Source: Chloroflexota bacterium
GTDB taxonomy: Bacteria > Chloroflexota > Dehalococcoidia > Lucifugimonadales > Australimonadaceae
Assembly: GCA_002719775.1 (NCBI GenBank)
Contig: PBEP01000011.1
Coordinates: 22,672-57,380 of the forward strand
Direction of reading: 5' to 3'
Length of the DNA stretch: 34,709 nucleotides
Part shown: positions 15,414 to 24,765 of the stretch, piece after piece
Layout: every line of letters starts with the position of its first letter
Position numbering within the stretch: position 1 is the first letter of the stretch
Notes under the pieces: model-generated
Database searches by the model: none
The model's input: only the letters and a program-made list of their open reading frames with translations
Told to the model about the DNA's origin: nothing
Translations under genes and position numbers: made by a program

Positions 15414-16228
15414 CCACAGCATTCATAGGCGGCGGCAATATGGCAGAGGCAATTATATCTCGAGCAGTTCGTTTACCTTCATTTAACCCTAAATCGATAC
15501 GAGTTTCAGATCCCGTTGCTGAGAAAAGAGCTCATTTACTATCCACCTATGGTGTCCAATGCATGGAATCAAACACAGAGGCAATAGAAAATGCTGGTTT
15601 GGTTTTCTTAGCTATAAAGCCTCAACATTTTAAAAATGTTGCGACCGCTTTATCTGGACTATTCAGAAACGATCAAACAGTAGTCTCTATTATGGCAGGA
15701 GTGACAATCCAGAACCTACGTCTCAATTTAAATCATTCTAAAATAGTAAGGGTAATGCCCAATACACCAGCGCAAGTAGCACAAGGTGCCTCAGTATGGA
15801 CTTCTACGAAGGAAGTAGACTCTTCTGCTCTTACTGAAATATCAATGCTGCTAGAAGCAATAGGATATCAGGTGCGTGTTGATTCAGAAGATTTAATCGA
15901 CGCTGCTACTGCTATTTCAGGAAGCGGACCAGCGTATATTTTCAAAATGATTGAAGTGCTTACAGAAGCAGCAGAAGAGCTTGGGATTCCTCCTGAAATA
16001 GCAAAGCACTTGGTGGAGCAAACATTTTTCGGATCTTCTTATCTTGTAAAAGAATCAACTGTTTCTGCTTCATCCCTTCGTCAAATGGTTACATCCAAAG
16101 GTGGAACCACTGAAAAAGCCTTAGAAATATTAGACCAAAGGGGTTTTGACTCAATTATCAAAAGTGCGGCTATAGCCGCATACAAAAAATCCAAGGAGTT
16201 AGGTGGAAGCGATGTCCTCAATAGTTGA
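15410..16228 (+). CDS. proC: Pyrroline-5-carboxylate reductase ProC
   Basis: The last step of proline synthesis, NAD(P)H-dependent. 272 residues. The Rossmann start is AFIGGGNMAEAII, then AIKPQHF, VRVMPNTPAQVAQGASV, AISGSGPAYIF, and the C-terminal signature SSLRQMVTSKGGTTEKALEIL. It starts at the ATGA overlap with pdxA and ends 17 bases into yggT, so translation is coupled on both sides. Confidence 0.96.
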   Translation: MTTAFIGGGNMAEAIISRAVRLPSFNPKSIRVSDPVAEKRAHLLSTYGVQCMESNTEAIENAGLVFLAIKPQHFKNVATALSGLFRNDQTVVSIMAGVTIQNLRLNLNHSKIVRVMPNTPAQVAQGASVWTSTKEVDSSALTEISMLLEAIGYQVRVDSEDLIDAATAISGSGPAYIFKMIEVLTEAAEELGIPPEIAKHLVEQTFFGSSYLVKESTVSASSLRQMVTSKGGTTEKALEILDQRGFDSIIKSAAIAAYKKSKELGGSDVLNS

Positions 16229-16481
16229 TATATTTTTGATACTACTTGATTTGGTATGGTACTTACTGCTTGCTCAGGTGATACTTTCCTGGTTAACAGT
16301 ATTTGGTATTAGAAACGATTTACTTAGGCAAATCACTCTTGCTGTCTCTTTACTTACTCAGCCTATTCTTGATCCTATTAGGAAAGCACTTCCTAGAACC
16401 GGGTCGTTTGATTTCTCTGTATTAGCAGCCTTCATTCTCATTTATATAATAAGAGCAGGTTTACAGGTAGCGCTGCGATAA
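16212..16481 (+). CDS. YggT family membrane protein
   Basis: An 89-residue integral membrane protein with two main hydrophobic regions separated by a loop containing the family pattern LLTQPILDPIRKALP. YggT proteins sit next to proC in many bacteria and have been linked to osmotic or division-related roles; the precise function is unclear. ATG 16212 is chosen because AGGTGG lies 5 bases upstream. The GTG three codons earlier falls inside that ribosome site. Confidence 0.88.
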   Translation: MSSIVDIFLILLDLVWYLLLAQVILSWLTVFGIRNDLLRQITLAVSLLTQPILDPIRKALPRTGSFDFSVLAAFILIYIIRAGLQVALR

Positions 16482-16506
16482 TAAATCTCTACTTTAGGAA
16501 TCAACT

Positions 16507-17376
16507 CTGATAAATCCATCGACTGCAATTGTTGTAGATAGCTCCGTGTCACTTCCAAATCAGCTAATTGACAAGCTGCCATTAATTTTAGTGCCGTTTG
16601 AAATACACCATGGCCTTAACGTATATCGAGATGGAGTGGACATTTCTCCAGCTCATTTTTATCACTTACAGTCCTTAGAGCAACCTTTACCTATCACATC
16701 TGCACCTAGCCCTGAAGAATTCATGAAAGCTTTTAAAAAAGCTTCTGAAATCTCTAAAGAAATTATTTGTCTAACTTTATCTAAGGATTTAAGTGCCACT
16801 TACCAAGCAGCATCGTTGGCATACGATGAAATGAAAAAAGCTTTCCCCAGTTTTAAGGTTACACTTATTGACACAAACACAGCTGCAGCTGCAGAAGGGC
16901 TCATAGCACTAAATGCAGCGCGCTTATCTGCAAATGGAGTTCCTACTGAAAAGGTAATTCAATCTATTAATGATGGAATCGACAAAATAAAATTTATCGG
17001 CCGGATAAATACGTTTTATTATGTGTGGAAAAGCGGACGCCTCCATCGAGCTGGGCATGTGCTTGGCACAATGCTAAATATAAAACCAATACTAGATTTG
17101 GAATCTGGGAAAGTTGGAATAATTGCCAAACCTAGAGGCAACAACAAATCATTCAAATTGCTTGTTGATTTGATTAAAAAGCAGATGGGAGTGCGAAAAT
17201 CCCGCCTCTTAGTAGTACATGCCCATGCGCTGGACAAGGCTCAGGATCTAGCTGCAAGACTAGAGGGATCGGGTAATATCGAGGAATTGATACTCACAGA
17301 GTTCACGCCAGTCATTGGCGCTCACACTGGCCCTGGTTTAATTGGATGCGCAATAGAGCCCCTCGACTCTGTCTAG
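16507..17376 (+). CDS. DegV family protein with a non-canonical start
   Basis: A fatty-acid-binding DegV/FakB-type protein (FakB presents fatty acid to a kinase in some bacteria). The conserved N-terminal motif, here AIVVDSSVSLP, is encoded at 16525-16557. The first ATG/GTG/TTG in this frame is GTG 16546, in the middle of that motif. An in-frame stop at 16495 limits the upstream end. CTG 16507 has AGGA (16496-16499) seven bases before it and would give 289 residues, the normal length; ATA 16510 is the other choice. Further family features are SAPSPEEFMKAF, CLTLSKDLSATYQAA, LIDTNTAAAAEG and VIGAHTGPGLIGCA. It follows yggT by 25 bases. Confidence 0.85.
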   Translation: MINPSTAIVVDSSVSLPNQLIDKLPLILVPFEIHHGLNVYRDGVDISPAHFYHLQSLEQPLPITSAPSPEEFMKAFKKASEISKEIICLTLSKDLSATYQAASLAYDEMKKAFPSFKVTLIDTNTAAAAEGLIALNAARLSANGVPTEKVIQSINDGIDKIKFIGRINTFYYVWKSGRLHRAGHVLGTMLNIKPILDLESGKVGIIAKPRGNNKSFKLLVDLIKKQMGVRKSRLLVVHAHALDKAQDLAARLEGSGNIEELILTEFTPVIGAHTGPGLIGCAIEPLDSV

Positions 17377-17435
17377 TAGTTCCTTTTGCTTTCTTGTGCG
17401 AGACTAGCCACATCACAGTATGAAATAGGTGAATA

Positions 17436-18956
17436 ATGGTATCTATTAACGTATCTCAGGGTGACGCTCTTGAAAATGACAGTTCTGCTTTGGTTATTCA
17501 TGCATTTGAAGGTATCACCAAGCCCGATGGCATTCTCAGTACAATTGACTCGCTGTTAAGTGGTGTTGTCAACAGTTTGATAAAAGACGGTGAATTTACT
17601 GGTAAAAGTACTGAAATAGTGCGCTTCCCTACCCTTGGGAAAATTAAGCCTAGCAGAGTGGTGCTGTCAGGGTTAGGGAAAAAAGAATCCATTAATTCAT
17701 TGAAGATAAAGGAAAAATCAGCCGAAGTTGCTCGTTATTTAAGGAATATAGGAGTTACCAACATATCAATAGCGCTTCTTAGTGAAAGTGATACCGGCAT
17801 ATCTGAAGAATCATTTGGTCAGTCAGTTGCGATGGGTTCTAGTATGGGGCTTTATCAATTCAAGAAGTACAAGTCCCCAAAAGCCAACAATCCAGAGAAA
17901 TCTGTAGAATCTATCTCCATTATTTCCCCCACTGGCTCATCATTGCCAGACTTGAAACGCGGTGTCGAAAAAGGGATCCTTTTAAGTAATGCAGTCGAAA
18001 TAACCCGAAACCTTGTCAATGAGCCTGCTAATGTCGTTACTCCGTCCCAAATGGCAAATATCGCATCTGAAACTGCTAATGCAGCTGGCCTACCAATTAC
18101 CATTTTAGAAAAAGATGACATGGTCAAGCACAAGATGGGCGCGATGCTCGGGGTAACTGCTGGCAGTGCTCAACCTCCTAAGCTTATTCTTATTGAACAC
18201 AAAGGTGACCCAGAAAACCCAGATAATAATATCGCGCTAGTTGGCAAAGGAATTACTTTTGATACTGGAGGGATTTCGCTCAAACAAGCTGCGGGAATGG
18301 GTGACATGAAAGGTGATATGTCAGGTGGAGCCTCAGTGATTGGTGCAATGCATGCAATTGGTACAATCAAGCCGAAAATTAACGTTCTAGGTGTAATTCC
18401 AGCAGTTGAAAATATGCCTGGGAGTAATGCGCAAAGACCGGGCGATATTGTCACCGCCATGAACGGTAAAACAATCGAAGTGGAAAACACTGACGCAGAA
18501 GGTCGCCTTGTCTTAGCAGATGCAATTTCATACATCATTCAAGAAAAAGGCACTAAGCGAGTCGTAGACATAGCTACGCTTACAGGCGCCATGGTCATTG
18601 CGTTAGGTCATGTAACTACAGGGGTTTTTGGGAAAACGCAGTCTTTAGTTGACGAAGTTCTAAAGGCATCAAAAACTGTTGGAGAGAAAATGTGGCAATT
18701 GCCAATCTTTGATGAGTACAAAGAACAAAATAGGTCAGATTGGGCTGATGTGAAAAACACAGGTGGAAGGCCAGCGGGTAGTATTACTGCAGCGCTTTTT
18801 ATTGGTGAGTTCACTGACGGTGCTGATTGGGCGCACTTAGATATTGCAGGCACCAATATGGCAAGCAAAGCTAAGGGTCATATCGTGAAAGGTGCTACTG
18901 GAGTCCCCGTTCTCTCTCTGGTTCAACTAGTGGAAAATTTGGCTGAAGCCACTTAG
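17436..18956 (+). CDS. pepA: Leucyl aminopeptidase (M17), PepA
   Basis: A hexameric two-metal cytosolic aminopeptidase that releases N-terminal residues from peptides. 506 residues: an N-terminal macro-like domain (about 1-180), then the catalytic domain. GKGITFDTGGISLK gives Lys271, Asp276 and Lys283. MKGDMSGG gives Asp294. NTDAEGR gives Asp353, Glu355 and Arg357. These correspond one-to-one with the metal and catalytic residues of bovine lens aminopeptidase. The start ATG has AGGTGA upstream. It is last in the pdxA-proC-yggT-degV-pepA run and is followed by a tRNA promoter. Confidence 0.96.
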   Translation: MVSINVSQGDALENDSSALVIHAFEGITKPDGILSTIDSLLSGVVNSLIKDGEFTGKSTEIVRFPTLGKIKPSRVVLSGLGKKESINSLKIKEKSAEVARYLRNIGVTNISIALLSESDTGISEESFGQSVAMGSSMGLYQFKKYKSPKANNPEKSVESISIISPTGSSLPDLKRGVEKGILLSNAVEITRNLVNEPANVVTPSQMANIASETANAAGLPITILEKDDMVKHKMGAMLGVTAGSAQPPKLILIEHKGDPENPDNNIALVGKGITFDTGGISLKQAAGMGDMKGDMSGGASVIGAMHAIGTIKPKINVLGVIPAVENMPGSNAQRPGDIVTAMNGKTIEVENTDAEGRLVLADAISYIIQEKGTKRVVDIATLTGAMVIALGHVTTGVFGKTQSLVDEVLKASKTVGEKMWQLPIFDEYKEQNRSDWADVKNTGGRPAGSITAALFIGEFTDGADWAHLDIAGTNMASKAKGHIVKGATGVPVLSLVQLVENLAEAT

Positions 18957-18970
18957 AGTTTTCTTTAACG

Positions 18971-18999
18971 TTGTGCAAAAGCTTTGTAGCTCGTAAAAT
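18971..18999 (+). promoter_or_regulatory. Promoter for tRNA-His/tRNA-Arg
   Basis: TTGTGC (18971-18976), a 17-base spacer and TAAAAT (18994-18999), 11 bases ahead of the tRNA-His 5' end. Spacing and position are ideal for a sigma70-type tRNA promoter. Confidence 0.65.
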
Positions 19000-19010
19000 T
19001 GTTCTTCTGT

Positions 19011-19087
19011 GGTGGGCGTGGTCGAGGGGTTAAGACGCCAGGTTGTGGCCCTGGAGATCGAGGGTTCAATTCCCTCCGCTCACCCCA
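19011..19087 (+). tRNA. tRNA-His (anticodon GTG), with encoded G-1 and CCA
   Basis: Acceptor GTGGGCG pairs with CGCTCAC. An extra G at 19011 opposite C73 is the histidine identity element. The anticodon loop TTGTGGC gives GTG. The T-loop is GGTTCAATTCC. CCA is encoded. Confidence 0.95.
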
Positions 19088-19101
19088 TTAGTCATTCGCC
19101 C

Positions 19102-19177
19102 CCGCCCGTAGCTCAGTGGATAGAGCATCGGTCTTCGGAACCGAGTGTCGAGGGTTCGAATCCCCCCGGGCGGGCCA
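19102..19177 (+). tRNA. tRNA-Arg (anticodon TCG), CCA encoded
   Basis: Acceptor CCGCCCG pairs perfectly with CGGGCGG. The anticodon arm TCGGT-CTTCGGA-ACCGA gives TCG. The discriminator is G and CCA is encoded. It lies 14 bases after tRNA-His and is probably co-transcribed with it. The T-stem has one A-C mismatch. Confidence 0.93.
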
Positions 19178-19217
19178 TTCTCTCTAACTCTAAGATACCA
19201 AAGCAATTTTGAGACGA

Positions 19218-20771
19218 TTAATTATCCATAATTGTGCTAAAAATAGAACCTGCAATACATTGAGCAATAGGCATATAGTCATAACCGCGGAAACCGCATT
19301 TACCAGGTTCGTGCAAGATATGAGAATTTGCCAATAATGAAATAGAAACATCTAATTCGGGTGAATAATACAGCCATGATGTTCTGCCGCCTCCACCGCC
19401 TGGGTGAGTATAAACTTTTAATTTCTCCCCATTCCTTAAAGACACATTCCCGGAGCCCATGTAATATCCGTAAGTATCCATACCCATACTTGACATCCCG
19501 GGGTCAGTGGGGATGGTCATGCCACTAATCAAAGTTTCTCTGGTTTTATTTGGTATAGCTGACCCCAAAGGGCTAAAAAGTTCATATCCCCAACGGGCAA
19601 TATTTTCAGGAGTTGAAATGATGCCTGCGCCAGCCCAGCTAATCATAGGATCGCGTCCATAGAACTGAGACATCATTCCTTCGTTCAATGGGCCAAACCC
19701 TTCACCAGCTTGATATAAGGACAGGTCGTCATAGGGTACGGCAGTGGCTAATGGCATGCTAATTTCTGGTAGTAACCCCCCCTCTATTCCCAAAGGCTCA
19801 AAGAAAAGTTCTTGGTAAATTTCATTCAAGTTTCTACCATCTTTATGTGTTGCGATTAAACCAAGCAAAATACTATTTGCATATGAGTAGTAATAGTTTC
19901 CAGGTTCGACAAATTTTGTTGGAATCTTACTTAAATTATTAGCTGGTTTCCATTCACGATCCATCATTATAGCTAAGCGAGATGAGAAATCAGATTGCTC
20001 AGACCAATCATCAAGCCCGGAAGTCATTGTTAATAATTGTTCAACTGTTACTGAAGTATTTACATTTGGTATGTCGATCAATGCGTAGTCCTGATGATCA
20101 GATAGCAATGACTCGACCGTATCATTAAATTTATATAAGCCCTGTTCGATTTGAGAAACAACTAATGCACCTAAGAAAGTTTTCGAAGTGCTTCTAATTA
20201 TCATAGGGGTAGCGGTAGTCATTTTTTGTTCTGCACTTGCTATGCCGAGGGCATCTTCCCACAAACTTTTACCGTCAAAAACTGCAATATTGATACCTGC
20301 CTTTAAAGGAGATTGTTCAAAATTGATTTTCAAGGCTTCAGAAAATTCTGATATATGTTGGTCCGAAAACGAAGTTAAGTCTCTAGATTTTGAAAAGTCC
20401 AGTTCGTTAGGAATATTAAATGGAAAGGGAGCAGAAATAGCCGCAACTTCAACCTCTTGCTTTTCTTTCGATTCAACAACGGTTGGAGTGATAGTTGGTA
20501 ATGGTGGTGTTTCTTCTGCAGGCTCACTTGTAGGGAGTTCCGCTTGATCTGAGGTTTTATCACCAGCTTTAGTTTCACTCTTATCTATTTGAGTTGCTGT
20601 GCTACCTTGCCCATTTGGTTGAGCAGTTGTTGTTGCAGGCACCACACTTTGTGTTTGATTTGTATCGGTTTTAGGTATTTGAGTTGAATCGTTGCTACAT
20701 GAAATAATTAGACATAGGCTTATTAAATAGAGGAACATCAACTGGAATTTGAAAGTCTTTACTTTAGTCAT
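19218..20771 (-). CDS. Lipoprotein serine hydrolase, beta-lactamase/class C fold
   Basis: A 517-residue secreted enzyme. The start is ATG 20771; the frame is open further upstream but that would overlap the Rieske gene. Residues 1-25 form a lipoprotein signal (basic start, hydrophobic core, lipobox IISC with Cys25). A low-complexity Ser/Thr/Glu/Pro linker runs to about 115. In the catalytic domain, the SxxK motif is STSK at 194-197, the YxN motif is in YYYSYANSILLG, and a HPGGGGG near the C-terminus replaces the KTG/HxG triad. It is likely an esterase, D-aminopeptidase or beta-lactamase relative anchored outside the membrane. It starts 10 bases after the Rieske oxygenase and probably shares its transcript. 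Confidence 0.85.
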   Translation of the reverse strand: MTKVKTFKFQLMFLYLISLCLIISCSNDSTQIPKTDTNQTQSVVPATTTAQPNGQGSTATQIDKSETKAGDKTSDQAELPTSEPAEETPPLPTITPTVVESKEKQEVEVAAISAPFPFNIPNELDFSKSRDLTSFSDQHISEFSEALKINFEQSPLKAGINIAVFDGKSLWEDALGIASAEQKMTTATPMIIRSTSKTFLGALVVSQIEQGLYKFNDTVESLLSDHQDYALIDIPNVNTSVTVEQLLTMTSGLDDWSEQSDFSSRLAIMMDREWKPANNLSKIPTKFVEPGNYYYSYANSILLGLIATHKDGRNLNEIYQELFFEPLGIEGGLLPEISMPLATAVPYDDLSLYQAGEGFGPLNEGMMSQFYGRDPMISWAGAGIISTPENIARWGYELFSPLGSAIPNKTRETLISGMTIPTDPGMSSMGMDTYGYYMGSGNVSLRNGEKLKVYTHPGGGGGRTSWLYYSPELDVSISLLANSHILHEPGKCGFRGYDYMPIAQCIAGSIFSTIMDN

Positions 20772-20781
20772 AATTATTGCC

Positions 20782-21912
20782 CTAGCTTTCACCACGTGCT
20801 GTTCGGTTACATAAATCCATAAAACCTGTTGCAAAGGCATCAGGTTTATAAGCAGCCATAGGCCCATGTTTTCCTTGGTGCTTTTCCCAATTTGTGGCTC
20901 CTGCTGACATCGCAGCATCTTGTTGATTAAATCGCCCGTTGCGCATGGGGTCTACCCATACACGATGCCAAAATTCAATCCAAGCACGATGGATGATATT
21001 TTTTGGGAAATACGCATTCACCTGTACATAGCGGTAATAATCTTCATTAATTGGGATGTACCACTCGTAATGAAAAGCTCCGTCCATAGGCCAATGAGGT
21101 ACGCGGAGGAGCCCAGGCATCCTGATTCCTTGGTGCGACGTGCCATGAATTGGAGGGAATGTCCCACCATGTGCAGTTAAATGGTACCGCCAAGGACGTT
21201 TTGGCGGCCATACTCCTAACCCTGGGTAATCTGCCTGCTCAGCTACGCCTTTATGTTTATGCGCAAGCCATTCTCCCCCGTCAACTTCATCAAATATAAT
21301 TTCAGTTTCGTAATCTTTCCAATGTGCATGCCAGCTCAAAGATAGAAGAGCAAGTGCATCATGGTGAGTTGTAGGGAAATGGCCTGCATCTGATTGAGCG
21401 TGGTAGCGCCAATTGCCATAAATTACACGTTCCCGCCACTTCAATACCGTCTGGTCCCTAAGCATTAAATGGGGAATGTCATCTTCTAAGGGCACTGGCT
21501 TTCCAGCACCCATCCAAATCCACAAAATTCCCTTTTTTTCCTCCAAGGGAAATGTTCTAGCCTTCAATTTACCTACAGCTTCACTATCTGGTCCATCTGA
21601 TAATACTGCTACGCAGCTACCATCAGTGAGGTCAAAAGTGAATCCGTGAAACTTACAGGTAATAGTATTAGTTCCTCTGAAATAATTCTTACCTAATGAT
21701 AAAGAAATACCTCTATGAGGGCAGAAATCTGAAATTGCGTAAGCCACTCCGTTACGACGGGTAATTGTGATTGGTTCACCCAGCATTATGATCTTACGAG
21801 GTCTAGTAGTTATCTGGTTTGCTTGAACTAGTGGGTACCAATAATTCTTAAACCCTACCTTTGCTCTATCGAAAGGAGTTTCTTTTTTTTGTGATGTTGG
21901 TGTTTTTTGCAT
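20782..21912 (-). CDS. Rieske non-heme iron oxygenase, alpha subunit
   Basis: A ring- or C-H-hydroxylating oxygenase of 376 residues. The N-terminal Rieske domain binds 2Fe-2S through CPHRG (Cys64, His66) and CKFHG (Cys86, His89). The catalytic mononuclear iron site is DAGHFPTTHHD: Asp175 as the inter-subunit bridge, His178 and His183 as ligands. The length fits monooxygenases of the phthalate/vanillate-demethylase group more than two-subunit dioxygenases, and no small subunit or reductase is nearby. It starts at ATG 21912 after a GGAG site. Such oxygenases are numerous in SAR202-type genomes and are thought to attack recalcitrant organic matter. The substrate is unknown. Confidence 0.92.
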   Translation of the reverse strand: MQKTPTSQKKETPFDRAKVGFKNYWYPLVQANQITTRPRKIIMLGEPITITRRNGVAYAISDFCPHRGISLSLGKNYFRGTNTITCKFHGFTFDLTDGSCVAVLSDGPDSEAVGKLKARTFPLEEKKGILWIWMGAGKPVPLEDDIPHLMLRDQTVLKWRERVIYGNWRYHAQSDAGHFPTTHHDALALLSLSWHAHWKDYETEIIFDEVDGGEWLAHKHKGVAEQADYPGLGVWPPKRPWRYHLTAHGGTFPPIHGTSHQGIRMPGLLRVPHWPMDGAFHYEWYIPINEDYYRYVQVNAYFPKNIIHRAWIEFWHRVWVDPMRNGRFNQQDAAMSAGATNWEKHQGKHGPMAAYKPDAFATGFMDLCNRTARGES

Positions 21913-22035
21913 AAATTTTCTCCATCGTCATAACGAAAGCAATATATAAGCCAGACAGAAAACAGCATATATGCTATATATCTCCAAGCTATTCTTATAT
22001 TAAATTAGCCTTACAAGTAAATCAAAGAAGGAAAA

Positions 22036-23433
22036 TTGAAAATACCTGAGCCTCTCTATTACCTTGATATTTCTAGCGCCGCAGATTTGATTCGGTCGAA
22101 AAATCTTTCACCTGTTGAATTAGCTCAATCTTACCTTGATCGTATTAACCTATTAGATTCAAAACTTGGGGCTTATATCACACTCGTTGCAGACAAGGCG
22201 ATCAATGACGCCAAAGTTGCCGAAAAGGAAATCTTAAATGGGAAGTACAAGGGACCTATTCATGGGATTCCAATAGGCATCAAAGACTTGATAGATGTAA
22301 AGGGTATCCCCACCACTTGCGGCGCTGATTGGAAAAGGAGTGCACTGGCAACGGGAAATGCCCCAGTGACGCAGAATCTTATAAACGCAGGCATGGTATT
22401 ACTCGGAAAACAGTCACTGCTGGAATTCGCTATGGGTGGGATTGACCATAATCCGCACTTTGGCTACACAAGAAATCCTTGGAATCTTGATTATTTTTCT
22501 GGAGGCAGCAGTTCTGGTGCGAGCGCATCCGTAAGTGCTGGCCTTGCAGCAGGAGCGCTAGGAACGGATACGGGTGGATCAGTACGCCAACCTGCTGCTT
22601 ACTGTGGAATAGTAGGAATGAAAACTACCCATGGCCTTGTGTCTCTAGAAGGAGTATTTCCCATGGCTCCCTCGTTGGACACTGTAGGTCCTTTGACGAG
22701 ATCAGTTATGGATAATGCTCTTCTTTTAGAAGCTATGACTGGAAGGACCAATACATTCTTTGCCGGATTAGACCAACAAAACCCAAAAACCATGAGGATT
22801 GGTCTGCCCGTAAAGTGGGTAGAAGACGATGCAGATTCAGAGGTTGCTAAATGCTGCTTCGCAGCAGCTGAAGCTTTGATGGAATCTGGGGTGGAAGTAA
22901 GAGAAATTGATTTTTCCCCAAACGATGCCGACCATGAGGCTTACCAAGGCATTGCCTACTATGAAGCTTTCAGAGTACATAAGCCATATTTAAATGATTA
23001 TTTAAGCAGCTACGGAAAACATGTAAGAGAGCGCATTGAAGATGGTTTTGCAATCTCTGAATTAACACATTTAAATGCTAGAAAGCAGGCAACAGACCTT
23101 TCAGCCCGTGCAGCATCTGCACTTAGTGGTTTCGATGCATTGCTGCTCCCTACGCAGCCAACTACCGCGCCTGAGCTTAACAAGGGAGCTATTATAATGA
23201 ATGGTGAATTGGTTAGCATGGCAGAGATAAGGGGCAATTTCACTGTACCTTTCAATCTGACTGGATGGCCAGGTTTATCTTTACCAGCTGGTTTTTCAAA
23301 GAATGCACTTCCAATGAGTATCCAGTTCGTATCAAAACCGTATAATGAACGCTCTCTCTATCAAATTGGGCATTTATACCAAACGTTAACCAGCTGGCAT
23401 GAGATGCGCCCTACTTTTGATAAAAGTAATTAA
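22036..23433 (+). CDS. Amidase (amidase signature family)
   Basis: A Ser-cisSer-Lys amide hydrolase of 465 residues. Catalytic residues are Lys83 (PIGIKDLIDVKG), Ser158 (SGGSSSGASAS) and nucleophile Ser182 (GTDTGGSVRQPA). The start is TTG 22036 with AAGGAAAA upstream. It resembles GatA, but gatB and gatC are absent and the C-terminal half differs in character, so a catabolic amidase is more likely than tRNA amidotransferase. It is divergent from the Rieske oxygenase and followed 50 bases later by an MFS carrier in the same direction. Confidence 0.9.
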   Translation: MKIPEPLYYLDISSAADLIRSKNLSPVELAQSYLDRINLLDSKLGAYITLVADKAINDAKVAEKEILNGKYKGPIHGIPIGIKDLIDVKGIPTTCGADWKRSALATGNAPVTQNLINAGMVLLGKQSLLEFAMGGIDHNPHFGYTRNPWNLDYFSGGSSSGASASVSAGLAAGALGTDTGGSVRQPAAYCGIVGMKTTHGLVSLEGVFPMAPSLDTVGPLTRSVMDNALLLEAMTGRTNTFFAGLDQQNPKTMRIGLPVKWVEDDADSEVAKCCFAAAEALMESGVEVREIDFSPNDADHEAYQGIAYYEAFRVHKPYLNDYLSSYGKHVRERIEDGFAISELTHLNARKQATDLSARAASALSGFDALLLPTQPTTAPELNKGAIIMNGELVSMAEIRGNFTVPFNLTGWPGLSLPAGFSKNALPMSIQFVSKPYNERSLYQIGHLYQTLTSWHEMRPTFDKSN

Positions 23434-23483
23434 GTTAATTGGCTATCATGTAATTTTGTCGATTTGCTTATTAAGGTAAATCC

Positions 23484-24758
23484 ATGGGCGTAAGCAAATA
23501 CGGACAAAATGACAAAATTACGGACAATGTCCCTTTCTACTACGGCTGGGTAATTCTTGTAATTTCCACTCTGGCAATTTTTATGTCCGGTCCAGGGCAA
23601 ACATATACTTTTTCTGTCTTTATCGACCCTATTATTCTGGAAACTGGCTGGACGAGAACACAAATTACTGCAATGTATGCCTTTGGTTCCTTATCAGGAG
23701 CAGTTCTAATCATTGGGGTAGGGAAATTGTTGGATATTCATGGTGCCAGAAAAATCATTTCTATAGTAATCATACTCTTTGGATTAGCTTCATTTTGGAT
23801 AAGCCAAATCGATTCAAAGTTGGACCTCTATATTGGTTTCACCGCAATGAGAACTTTAGGGCAAGGTGCAATGACCCTTATCCCAACGACTCTTATTGCA
23901 ATTTGGTTTGTTCGGGATCGCGCTAAATTAACCTCAATCGCAACTCTAGGAGGTGCAGCTAGCGCAGCAATATTTCCTATTCTTGGTCATTTTCTAATAA
24001 GCCAATATGGATGGAGGGATTCGTGGCTGATACTTGGTTTGCTGATATGGGCAGTAATGCTCTTACCAGCAGTTTTTTTAGTAAGAAAATCACCAGAGTC
24101 TATAGGAGCTCTACCTGACGGAGTTTCTATAAAGAACCATCCCGAAATTAGCAGTTCGGAAGTACCTGAAGTTGAAGGATTTACTTTATCGCAAGCTATA
24201 CACACCAGAGCATTTTGGTTTTTGTTATTTGCAGGTTCATCATTTTCATTGATAGGTACTGCATTGACCTTTCACAACGTTGCTCTACTAGGTGAAAAAG
24301 GTCTTTCTGCAAATCTAGCCGCTTCAGTGCTTAGTGTGATGGCAATTAGCTCTTTATCTGGAAACCTAATTGGCGGTTACTTAAATGATCGTATTCCTAA
24401 CAAATACACCCTAGTTTTAGCTCAAGCTATTTTAATTCTGGCGATGATTCTTACTTTCACGATAAACGATGAATGGATCGCTTTTCTTTATGCTGCAACC
24501 CTTGGAGTAAGCATGGGCTTTGGAATGAACACCATTACAGTTATCTGGCCAAATTATTTTGGGCGTTCACATCTAGGAAGCATAAGAGGACCTGCAACTA
24601 CAAGCATGATGGCTTCTGCTGCGCTAGGGCCTCTTCCTTTTAGTCTAGTACATGATTCAGCTGGTTCATTCCAGGTTGCAATATTAATTTTTTTCGCCTT
24701 GCCTGTAGCATGTGCAATAGCAGCTATACTAGCCAAGAAGCCACCATATCCAAATTGA
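23484..24758 (+). CDS. MFS transporter (YYGWV-type, OFA-like), copy 2
   Basis: A 424-residue carrier with about 12 membrane segments. It has the same PFYYGWVILV first helix and KLLDIHGARK motif-A loop as the protein at 3225-4520, so the two are paralogues. A hydrophilic stretch around residues 205-230 divides the halves. The ATG has AAGGT upstream. The placement behind an amidase suggests uptake of an amide or organic acid. The substrate is not known. Confidence 0.87.
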   Translation: MGVSKYGQNDKITDNVPFYYGWVILVISTLAIFMSGPGQTYTFSVFIDPIILETGWTRTQITAMYAFGSLSGAVLIIGVGKLLDIHGARKIISIVIILFGLASFWISQIDSKLDLYIGFTAMRTLGQGAMTLIPTTLIAIWFVRDRAKLTSIATLGGAASAAIFPILGHFLISQYGWRDSWLILGLLIWAVMLLPAVFLVRKSPESIGALPDGVSIKNHPEISSSEVPEVEGFTLSQAIHTRAFWFLLFAGSSFSLIGTALTFHNVALLGEKGLSANLAASVLSVMAISSLSGNLIGGYLNDRIPNKYTLVLAQAILILAMILTFTINDEWIAFLYAATLGVSMGFGMNTITVIWPNYFGRSHLGSIRGPATTSMMASAALGPLPFSLVHDSAGSFQVAILIFFALPVACAIAAILAKKPPYPN

Positions 24759-24765
24759 AATTTAA

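Noticed and set aside
19009-19212. 67-residue open frame on the plus strand
   Set aside because: It lies across tRNA-His and tRNA-Arg and is only a by-product of the tRNA sequences.
22036-23433. GatA subunit of the tRNA amidotransferase
   Set aside because: Shares the amidase signature, but gatC and gatB are absent and the setting is catabolic, so a general amidase call is safer.
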